Shown in pieces: positions 9,174 to 16,104 of a stretch of 38,826 bases of DNA (position 1 is the first letter of the stretch; each line of letters begins with the position of its first letter). Position numbers and translations under genes: made by a program. The notes beneath the pieces were generated by a model, which saw only the letters and a program-made list of their open reading frames with translations, was not told the DNA's origin and searched no databases. The DNA is from Candidatus Avilachnospira avistercoris (lineage in GTDB: Bacteria > Bacillota > Clostridia > Lachnospirales > Lachnospiraceae): the NCBI GenBank assembly GCA_018714145.1, contig DVNS01000088.1, forward strand, positions 1-38,826. Reading direction: 5' to 3'.

Positions 9174-10259
9174 ATGAAAAAAAGGACAGTGGTATCAGTA
9201 TTAACGGCAGGACTTATCTGCTCGGCAATGTTTATCGGAGGCTGCTCCAGCTCCTCGGAGCGCAGCGTGGCAGATTATATAGGCATCGATGCGGCACAGG
9301 AGGCGGCCCTCAGTGCAGCAGGCATAAGTGAGGCCGATGCAGAGTTTTCCGTATCGGGACTGGACAGCAGGGACGGTACCTTTTTCTATGAGGTGAGCTT
9401 CACCTCCGGTGATAAGTCCTATAGCTATGACATAGATGCCCTTACCGGCGTGGTGATAGAGGAGGCCATCTCCCCTATCGAGGACGGAAGCGGCTTGGGC
9501 AATACATCTGATGATGCTTCCTCTGAGACTTCCCCTGAGGTTTCGGCGCAAAGAGCCGATGCAGATAAGAAATCTGCTGCCGGGACCATGGCAGAGGCTG
9601 CTTCGGGTGAGGCTGTTTCTCCCGAGGCTTCAGGAAATGGAGCTTCTGCACAGGTTCCTTCAGCAAAGGATGGCTCGAATTCAGGCGCTCAGGCGTCTTC
9701 AGGCAGGCCTCAGGGCGGCGGCTCAAACGGGCTTATAAGCCGTGAGGAGGCAGAGAGCATAGCCCTCAGCGATGCAGGACTTGAGGCTTCTGAGGCAGCA
9801 AGGCTCCGCTCGGAGCTCGACCGTGATGACGGCTGGATGATATATGAGGTAGAATTTTATGGACCCGATGGCCTCGAATATGACTATGCCATCAATGCAG
9901 AGACCGGAGAGATAGTAGCCAGCGGTTTTGATATGGATGACGACCATTACTGGCTGAGCAAGCTTCAGAACGGTACCGGTGCCGGAAACGGCGGCAATGG
10001 CAATGCCTATGGAAATGGAAACGGCGGACAGGGAGCAGGCTCCACTGCTGCATCCATAAGTGAGGATGACGCAGCCGCCATAGCCCTTGAGCGTGTGCCT
10101 GGTGCTGCTGCCAATGATCTGCGTATCCACCTTGACCATGACGACGGACGTCTTGTATATGAGGGAGAGATAGTTTACGACCGTATGGAGTATGAATTCA
10201 AGATAGACGCCCTCAGCGGAAGCATCCTTGAGTGGGAGTCCGAGCGCTGGGATAGATAA
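9174..10259 (+). CDS. PepSY-repeat lipoprotein (three PepSY-like domains)
   Basis: Lipobox FIGGC; three segments of the form EAALS/EAESIALS/DDAAAIAL...YEVxF...YDIDALTGxVI; SD tataggaggcaaaATG. Confidence 0.85.
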   Translation: MKKRTVVSVLTAGLICSAMFIGGCSSSSERSVADYIGIDAAQEAALSAAGISEADAEFSVSGLDSRDGTFFYEVSFTSGDKSYSYDIDALTGVVIEEAISPIEDGSGLGNTSDDASSETSPEVSAQRADADKKSAAGTMAEAASGEAVSPEASGNGASAQVPSAKDGSNSGAQASSGRPQGGGSNGLISREEAESIALSDAGLEASEAARLRSELDRDDGWMIYEVEFYGPDGLEYDYAINAETGEIVASGFDMDDDHYWLSKLQNGTGAGNGGNGNAYGNGNGGQGAGSTAASISEDDAAAIALERVPGAAANDLRIHLDHDDGRLVYEGEIVYDRMEYEFKIDALSGSILEWESERWDR

Positions 10260-10333
10260 ACTTCAGTATAAGCAGCATAGCTTAAGAACATATAAGGTGC
10301 TGCTGCAAAATAGGTTTTAAAATTATTATTAAG

Positions 10334-10385
10334 TAAAAAAGGTTAGTGAAAACTCAAAACCAAGGTTTTCACTAACCTTTTTTTA
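10334..10385. terminator. Bidirectional intrinsic terminator between convergent genes
   Basis: AAAAAGGTTAGTGAAAAC-TCAAAACCAAG-GTTTTCACTAACCTTTTTTT, an 18-bp stem with A/T tracts on both sides. Confidence 0.92.
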
Positions 10386-10480
10386 TCAACGGATTTTTGT
10401 TTGGGTCTGAAAACTATATTTTGCAGCAGTGCCCTTTTGATTGAATACAGCTATCCCGCATGCTCTGCATATTAGAATGC

Positions 10481-10909
10481 TTATTTCTCCAGCTCCTGCC
10501 CTATGCGGAGCACCGCCTCCTGTACGAGGCGGCCCACATTGAGGTCCGATACGCCCACAACTATGTTGTCGCAATGGTTCATGGGTATGAGGACCCTGAC
10601 CGCCCTGCTCTGCCCCACGGACTTGGCCATGCGGGGGGATATCTCCCCGTAGAGGGAATCAGCTATGACTATGCCTATGGGCCCTGCTATGATGTCCGCC
10701 CTCTGGGCACAGACTGCGATGGCATTTTCTCCGGTGGCGCCATGGTCCGCACCAGCCTTGAGCATGGCAGCGGTGGCCTGACTGTTGGTACCGGCGGCTA
10801 TGAGCTCTGTTTCCGGATAGGCCTTCTTAAGCTCAGAAATGAGCTGACGGCCTATGCCGCCTCCCTGAGCATCTATGATAAGTATCGATTTTTTTGCATT
10901 TTTATTCAT
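10481..10909 (-). CDS. DUF3842-family protein
   Basis: ILIIDAQGGGIGRQLISELKK...GTNSQATAAMLKAGADHGATGENAI...GPIGIVIADSLYGEISPRMAKSVGQSRA. ATG at 10909 chosen because the 10945 start lies inside the promoter. Confidence 0.8.
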   Translation of the reverse strand: MNKNAKKSILIIDAQGGGIGRQLISELKKAYPETELIAAGTNSQATAAMLKAGADHGATGENAIAVCAQRADIIAGPIGIVIADSLYGEISPRMAKSVGQSRAVRVLIPMNHCDNIVVGVSDLNVGRLVQEAVLRIGQELEK

Positions 10910-10916
10910 GGCTAAG

Positions 10917-10945
10917 ATTTTAGCACAATATTTTCTGCTTGACAA
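10917..10945 (-). promoter_or_regulatory. Promoter of the DUF3842 gene
   Basis: Minus strand TTGTCA-17 bp-TAAAAT, then CTTAGCC-ATG. Confidence 0.65.
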
Positions 10946-10967
10946 ATCTGTTTTTGTGCATTATTAT
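10939..10967 (+). promoter_or_regulatory. Promoter of the Met-rich ORF / metNIQ leader
   Basis: TTGACA (10939-10944)-17 bp-TATTAT (10962-10967); overlaps the opposing -35 hexamer. Confidence 0.7.
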
Positions 10968-11006
10968 ACGGCCCATAAGATATTTTCAGTTTGAAAGGCA
11001 GTTTCC

Positions 11007-11138
11007 ATGTTCGTAAAGACTCGTGACATGATGGATATGGCTATGATGTTCGGCATGATGATGTGCATGTGCCGAATGTTCGTGATGCCAAAATCCAATA
11101 GAGTCCGCATGGATCAGCCGTACCCTGACATCCTATGA
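11007..11138 (+). CDS. 43-aa methionine-rich small ORF (leader peptide or microprotein)
   Basis: MFVKTRDMMDMAMMFGMMMCMCRMFVMPKSNRVRMDQPYPDIL, 13 Met of 43; SD-like GAAAGG upstream; promoter upstream and terminator downstream. Shorter than anything in the ORF track. Confidence 0.65.
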   Translation: MFVKTRDMMDMAMMFGMMMCMCRMFVMPKSNRVRMDQPYPDIL

Positions 11139-11193
11139 TGCCGCGGGGTGATACATAAGAGGTCTTGACTAAGATCATATATCATTGTTTATT

Positions 11194-11226
11194 ACGCAGG
11201 TCTGTGCATACGGACCTGCGTTTTTT
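11194..11226 (+). terminator. Intrinsic terminator between the Met-rich ORF and metN
   Basis: ACGCAGGTC-TGTGCATACG-GACCTGCGT followed by TTTTT. Confidence 0.85.
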
Positions 11227-11341
11227 GATTTCATAAAGGGCTTAGGGCAGAAAGGAAATACTCTTCATCAAAATGATTTAGTGAAGGATATGCTATTCTT
11301 GATCGGAGGAGCAGAAAGCCTGAGCCTGAAAAGGAGAAAAG

Positions 11342-12535
11342 ATGAGTTTGAAGGCTATCGACAATGAAATAAGGCTCCAAGAGGAGGAGCCAGTGAGATC
11401 CCCTGAGGCTGCAGACAGCAGTTCATCAGGGAAGGCTGAGGGCTCAGGCAATGCCAAGGGCCTAAACAATGCCAAAGGCCTAGGCAGTGCCAATGGCTCA
11501 GAGGCTTTGGACGGCTCTCTTAGTGGGGAGGATATCATCGAGCTTCGCCACATAGGTAAGGAGTTCAAGACCTCCGGAGGACCGGTGACAGCCCTCTGCG
11601 ATATCGACCTTAATATAAAGAAAGGCGAGATATTCGGCATCATAGGCCTCTCAGGAGCGGGAAAGAGCACGCTGGTGCGCTGCATCAACCTGCTGGAGGT
11701 GCCTACCACGGGAGAGGTCATATTTGAAGGCAGGAATATAGCAGCTCTCCCCGAGCGGGAGCAGCGGAAGGCAAGGCAGTCCATGGGCATGATATTCCAG
11801 CAGTTCAATCTCCTTTCCCAGAGGAATGTCCTTAAGAATATCTGCTTCCCCCTGGAGCTTGCAGGTGTGCCTAAGAAACAGGCTGAGGCGAGGGCCAAGG
11901 AGCTTCTGGGACTTGTGGGACTTTCAGACAGGGCCTGCTCCTATCCTTCCCAGCTTTCAGGCGGACAGAAGCAGAGGGTAGCCATAGCAAGAGCCATAGC
12001 CACAAACCCCAAGGTGCTGCTTTGTGACGAAGCTACCAGCGCCCTTGACCCGGATACGACGAAGTCCATACTTGAGCTCCTTCGCCGCATCAATAAGGAG
12101 TTTGGCATCACGGTCATAGTCATCACCCATGAGATGAAGGTCATAGAGGCCATATGCGACAGGGTAGCCATCATAGACCAGAGCCGAATAGCCGAGGTCG
12201 GGGCCGTGGCGGATATATTTTCAGATCCAAAGTCAAAGATAGGCCGGAGGCTCATCCTCGGGGATGCGGTGAATAACGTAAGCTTCAAGGGCAGCCGCAA
12301 GGTCAGGATAACCTTTGACGGGCGAAGCTCCATGGAACCTGTGATAGCAAATATGATACTAAGTCTCAGGGTGCCGGTGAATTTTCTTTACGCCTCCCTT
12401 AAGGACATAGGAGGCACGGCCTTCGGCCATATGATAGTCCAGCTTCCCGAGGAGGAAAGTGATGCGACAAGGGCCCTTAATTATCTTAAAGCTCAGGGCA
12501 TAAAGTACGAGGAGGTGACAGAGGCAGATGTTTAA
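11342..12535 (+). CDS. metN: Methionine ABC transporter ATP-binding protein, with N-terminal extension
   Basis: Walker A GLSGAGKST, signature LSGGQKQRVAIARA, Walker B VLLCDEATSALD, C-terminal NIL domain; followed by metI and metQ. Confidence 0.95.
   Translation: MSLKAIDNEIRLQEEEPVRSPEAADSSSSGKAEGSGNAKGLNNAKGLGSANGSEALDGSLSGEDIIELRHIGKEFKTSGGPVTALCDIDLNIKKGEIFGIIGLSGAGKSTLVRCINLLEVPTTGEVIFEGRNIAALPEREQRKARQSMGMIFQQFNLLSQRNVLKNICFPLELAGVPKKQAEARAKELLGLVGLSDRACSYPSQLSGGQKQRVAIARAIATNPKVLLCDEATSALDPDTTKSILELLRRINKEFGITVIVITHEMKVIEAICDRVAIIDQSRIAEVGAVADIFSDPKSKIGRRLILGDAVNNVSFKGSRKVRITFDGRSSMEPVIANMILSLRVPVNFLYASLKDIGGTAFGHMIVQLPEEESDATRALNYLKAQGIKYEEVTEADV
11447..11500 (+). repeat. Three imperfect 18-bp tandem repeats in the metN 5' coding region
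   Basis: ggcaatgccaagggccta / aacaatgccaaaggccta / ggcagtgccaatggctca. Confidence 0.8.
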
Positions 12536-13190
12536 TTCAGAGTTTATAGAGATGTTTGGTTCGGAGATAGGAGCCACCCTTTATATGGTCCTCGTCTCCT
12601 CTCTCGTATCCTATGTGATAGGGCTTCCGCTGGGAGTGCTCCTTGTGGTAACAGATGAAGAAGGCATACACCCGATGCCCCTTTTAAATAAGGTCGTGGG
12701 GCTCATCGTAAATCTGCTCCGCTCGGTGCCCTTCCTTATCATGATAGTCATTGCCCTGCCCCTTACAAGGGCCGTGGTGGGCACCACCCTAGGAGCTACG
12801 GCGGTCATTCCTCCCTTGGTGGTATCGGCAGCTCCCTATGTGGCCCGTATGGTGGAGTCCTCCTTTAAGGAGGTGGACCGGGGCGTCATTGAAGCAGCCA
12901 AATCCATGGGAGCCTCGACCTCGGAGATCATTCTCAAGGTGCTGATACCGGAATCAAAGCCCTCCCTGCTCGTGGGCGCAGCCATTTCCATAACTACCAT
13001 ACTTGGATATTCGGCCATGGCAGGAAACCTTGGAGGCGGCGGTCTCGGGGCCATAGCCATAAACTACGGCTACTACAGGCGGGAGCCTGTGACCATGTGG
13101 GTGGCAGTCATACTGCTGATGCTGCTGGTTCAGGTCATTCAGGAGCTGGGACTGAGGCTCGCAAGGCACAGCGACAAGAGGGCAAGATAA
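12528..13190 (+). CDS. metI: Methionine ABC transporter permease
   Basis: Overlaps metN stop; YVARMVESSFKEVDRGVIEAAKSMGAS EAA-type loop. Confidence 0.95.
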   Translation: MFNSEFIEMFGSEIGATLYMVLVSSLVSYVIGLPLGVLLVVTDEEGIHPMPLLNKVVGLIVNLLRSVPFLIMIVIALPLTRAVVGTTLGATAVIPPLVVSAAPYVARMVESSFKEVDRGVIEAAKSMGASTSEIILKVLIPESKPSLLVGAAISITTILGYSAMAGNLGGGGLGAIAINYGYYRREPVTMWVAVILLMLLVQVIQELGLRLARHSDKRAR

Positions 13191-13196
13191 AGTAAG

Positions 13197-13210
13197 GCAG
13201 AAGCTTCTGC
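13197..13210. repeat. 14-bp perfect palindrome in the metI-metQ spacer
   Basis: GCAGAAGCTTCTGC just after the metI stop. Confidence 0.7.
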
Positions 13211-13220
13211 AGTCCAAGGT

Positions 13221-13252
13221 CTAATATGAAAAGCCTAATATGAAAAGCCTAA
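13221..13252 (+). repeat. 14-bp tandem repeat, 2.3 copies
   Basis: CTAATATGAAAAGC CTAATATGAAAAGC CTAA. Confidence 0.8.
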
Positions 13253-13437
13253 AATAATAAAGACCTATAGTAATTTGAAAAAAATAAAATAATAGTTCCT
13301 GCAAAGTTTCAGCAGAAAGCCTAACGAAGCAGACGAACTTACAAAGCTTCAGCAAGAAAAATCTTATAGCTAAAATAAATCATGGAATACAAGGGCGAAA
13401 GCCCCAGTAGATAAAAGAAAAAGAGGAGAATAAAATT

Positions 13438-14334
13438 ATGAAGAGATCCACACTTTTAACAACAGCCATCGCTATCACTGCAGTCCTTTCCCTTACAGCC
13501 TGCGGAGGCTCCAAGGAGGAGACCACTGCTGCAGCCACAGAGGCCGCTGCTGAGACTGAGGCAGCCGCAGATACCGAAGAAGCCGCTGAGGCAGATCCCG
13601 AAGAGCTTGTCGAGATAGTGGTAGGTGCAAGCCCTGCACCCCATGCAGAGATACTTGCAGCCGCAGAGCCGGTGCTCAATGAGGCTGGCTATACCCTCGA
13701 TATCGTGGAGTATACTGACTATGTTCAGCCTAATCTGGCCCTTGAAGCAGGAGAGCTCGATGCCAACTATTTCCAGCACGGACCCTATCTTGAGCAGTTC
13801 AACGTGGAGCAGGGCACGGACCTCGTAAGTGCAGGCACCATCCACTATGAGCCCTTCGGCATCTATGCAGGAAAGACCGCAAGCTTAGAAGAGCTCGCTG
13901 ATGGCGCTACCGTAGCAGTGCCCAACGATACCACCAATGAGGCAAGGGCCCTTCTGCTCCTTGAGGCACAGGGACTTCTTACGCTCAAGGAGGGCGCTGG
14001 ACTGGATGCCACAAAGAACGACATCGTAGAAAATCCCAAGGACCTTGATATCCTTGAGGTAGAGGCAGCCCAGATACCCCTTTCCCTTCAGGACGTGGAT
14101 ATAGCAGTCATCAACGGCAACTATGCCATAGATGCAGGCCTTAAGGTCAGCGATGCCCTCGCAGTAGAGGCCTCAGACTCAGAGGCAGCCGTTACCTACG
14201 GAAATGTGGTAGCAGTAAAGGCCGGCGAGGAAACCAGTGACAAGGCCCTTGCCCTTGTGGAAGCCCTTAAGAGCGATACTGTAAAGAGCTTCATCGAGGA
14301 GACCTATGAGGGCGCTGTAGTTCCGATGTTCTGA
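13438..14334 (+). CDS. metQ: Methionine-binding lipoprotein
   Basis: Lipobox LTACG; EIVVGASPAPHAEIL...YFQHGPYLEQFN...VPNDTTNEARALLLL are NlpA/MetQ motifs; SD agaggagaa. Confidence 0.95.
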   Translation: MKRSTLLTTAIAITAVLSLTACGGSKEETTAAATEAAAETEAAADTEEAAEADPEELVEIVVGASPAPHAEILAAAEPVLNEAGYTLDIVEYTDYVQPNLALEAGELDANYFQHGPYLEQFNVEQGTDLVSAGTIHYEPFGIYAGKTASLEELADGATVAVPNDTTNEARALLLLEAQGLLTLKEGAGLDATKNDIVENPKDLDILEVEAAQIPLSLQDVDIAVINGNYAIDAGLKVSDALAVEASDSEAAVTYGNVVAVKAGEETSDKALALVEALKSDTVKSFIEETYEGAVVPMF

Positions 14335-14356
14335 TATATGTAAAGCTTAAGCATTA

Positions 14357-14422
14357 GTTCTGCTAAAACTTCTGCACAGGGCTTCTGCTTCGCAAGGCCT
14401 TTAAGCAGAAGTTTTACAGAAC
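14357..14422. repeat. Long hairpin downstream of metQ
   Basis: GTTCTGCTAAAACTTCTGC...GCAGAAGTTTTACAGAAC (18 bp, one bulge); outer GATATATGT/ACATATATC reaches the stop codon. Confidence 0.75.
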
Positions 14423-14456
14423 ATATATCTCTTGGTTTTTAATATTATCTTTGATT

Positions 14457-14507
14457 AAAGGAGCTGTCGATAACAGATGAGATGTCTATTATCGGCAGCT
14501 CCTTTTT
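14457..14507 (+). terminator. Intrinsic terminator of metNIQ
   Basis: AAAGGAGCTGTCGATAA...TTATCGGCAGCTCCTTTTT. Confidence 0.85.
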
Positions 14508-14511
14508 GATG

Positions 14512-14537
14512 AAAAAGGACGGGCCCCGAGGGGCCCG
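14512..14537 (-). terminator. Intrinsic terminator of the M20/membrane-protein operon
   Basis: Minus strand CGGGCCCCTCGGGGCCCG then TCCTTTTTC. Confidence 0.75.
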
Positions 14538-14641
14538 CCCAGAAGATGCTTGGCTTCATAAACTTGAATCATCATCTTTATTTTAGCTTTTGCTATTTTT
14601 ATTTGCCTAAAGACATGCTGCATGACATAGGCTTAAGGTGA

Positions 14642-15355
14642 TTACTTTTTATTCTTATCAATCGGTATCATCTCTATCTGTCCATGCTTATAAAGCACCC
14701 AAGCGCAGAGCACTATGAGGGGCATGGTGATGAGCATCATGATGCCCTCCATGCCGGAGGTGGACATAACGAACAGGTTGATGAACAGCACGAGCAGCAT
14801 GGGGAGTACCACGCACTTCATCTTGCCCTTGGCGATGTATTCTCCGCACTTGTTGTCAAACATACCTAAGAATAGGGAGCCAAACAGGGCCGGAAGCATG
14901 TACGCCGATGCGGTCTGCACTGCAGGCAGGCTGAGCAGCGGCTGAAGGGGTACGAGCAGTACCACTCCGAGGGCTATGATAAGGGTCGTAATGACGGAAG
15001 AGGCTGCTACTGCAAGGCTGGCAACCGTATCGCCCTCATCTGTGCCTTGGCTGGCCCCTGCGAGGGACATGGCATTGATGGCACAGGGCATCTTCAGATT
15101 AATGACATTTCCGGTAAGAAAGGTGATATAGGCTGAAGAACCGAGTATCGGGGTGTAGCTGAGCACCTCAGAGATATTGACCGGCAGGAATACTGCCAGA
15201 AGTCCGCTGGCTACTGCTATGAGAGTACCAAGGTCCTTGGGCCATACACCGTAGACCGTGCATATGATCGCAGGTATGCCAAGCATGAATGCTACGCCTA
15301 TGATGACGCCGATACGTCCGAAGCGATGTGTATTATTGAAATATTTGCTATCCAT
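14642..15355 (-). CDS. Multi-TM membrane protein of unknown function
   Basis: Hydrophobic; SD gggagg before ATG at 15355; 17 bp after the DUF5058-like gene, so probably a functional partner. Confidence 0.7.
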   Translation of the reverse strand: MDSKYFNNTHRFGRIGVIIGVAFMLGIPAIICTVYGVWPKDLGTLIAVASGLLAVFLPVNISEVLSYTPILGSSAYITFLTGNVINLKMPCAINAMSLAGASQGTDEGDTVASLAVAASSVITTLIIALGVVLLVPLQPLLSLPAVQTASAYMLPALFGSLFLGMFDNKCGEYIAKGKMKCVVLPMLLVLFINLFVMSTSGMEGIMMLITMPLIVLCAWVLYKHGQIEMIPIDKNKK

Positions 15356-15372
15356 ACCATTTTCCTCCCGAT

Positions 15373-16086
15373 TTAAAATACCTTGGTCCATATAAGGGAC
15401 GACAGCATGCCGACTACCAGTGAGTCAGCCATGATGAAGTTGCCAAGCTTCTTCCAGCCTGTCTTTTTGATGATGAGCTGGTGAACTATGGCTGTTGCTG
15501 CCGAGGTCAGAAGGACTGCGATGTATACCGCTCCGCTGGTAAGCATACTGGGAAAGTATACCGCCATAAGTGCGAGCTGCAGGACATTGATGGCCAGCAC
15601 TGCAAAGGGACCCTTGGCATTGAGCTTATTGATATTTTTACTGATGCTCTTTCCGAAGATGAGTACACCAAGGATGCCGCCGAGGATACTGATGCTCATG
15701 ACGAACATGACCGTACCTACTACAGTGGGATCTCCGGCACTTCCAAGGGCTGCCAGTGACTCATAGCCTGCGCCGGTAGCCACCATCTCTGCGGCCATCA
15801 GCTCGTACATGAGGGAGCCTACGACCGAGAGCCTGAACCATGACCAAGGCACGCCTATGACTGCTGCCAGTGTGAACAGTCCTATAACTATGGAGATAGA
15901 CGGTATGATGGAAAATATCATGGATGAGGTTATGATGCCCTTTATCTTGGTCTTATCCATGCCAATGTCCAAAGCATGCTTATAGGAACGAAAAAGTGTC
16001 AGTAATGAAAATACCAGTATGAAGCCTATGCCCAGTATGACAAGTATATACAGGAGCTTGCTGTTAAGTATCTCTATAAATGTCAT
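15373..16086 (-). CDS. DUF5058-like membrane protein
   Basis: PSISIVIGLFTLAAVIGVPWSWFRLSVVGSLMYELMAAEMVATG resembles DUF5058 from memory. Confidence 0.65.
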   Translation of the reverse strand: MTFIEILNSKLLYILVILGIGFILVFSLLTLFRSYKHALDIGMDKTKIKGIITSSMIFSIIPSISIVIGLFTLAAVIGVPWSWFRLSVVGSLMYELMAAEMVATGAGYESLAALGSAGDPTVVGTVMFVMSISILGGILGVLIFGKSISKNINKLNAKGPFAVLAINVLQLALMAVYFPSMLTSGAVYIAVLLTSAATAIVHQLIIKKTGWKKLGNFIMADSLVVGMLSSLIWTKVF

Positions 16087-16104
16087 GATGTTTCTCCTTT
16101 ATCA

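Noticed and set aside
11228-11341. Possible SAM riboswitch or T-box directly before metN
   Set aside because: No conserved S-box core and no T-box sequence recognised by eye; an Infernal search should confirm.
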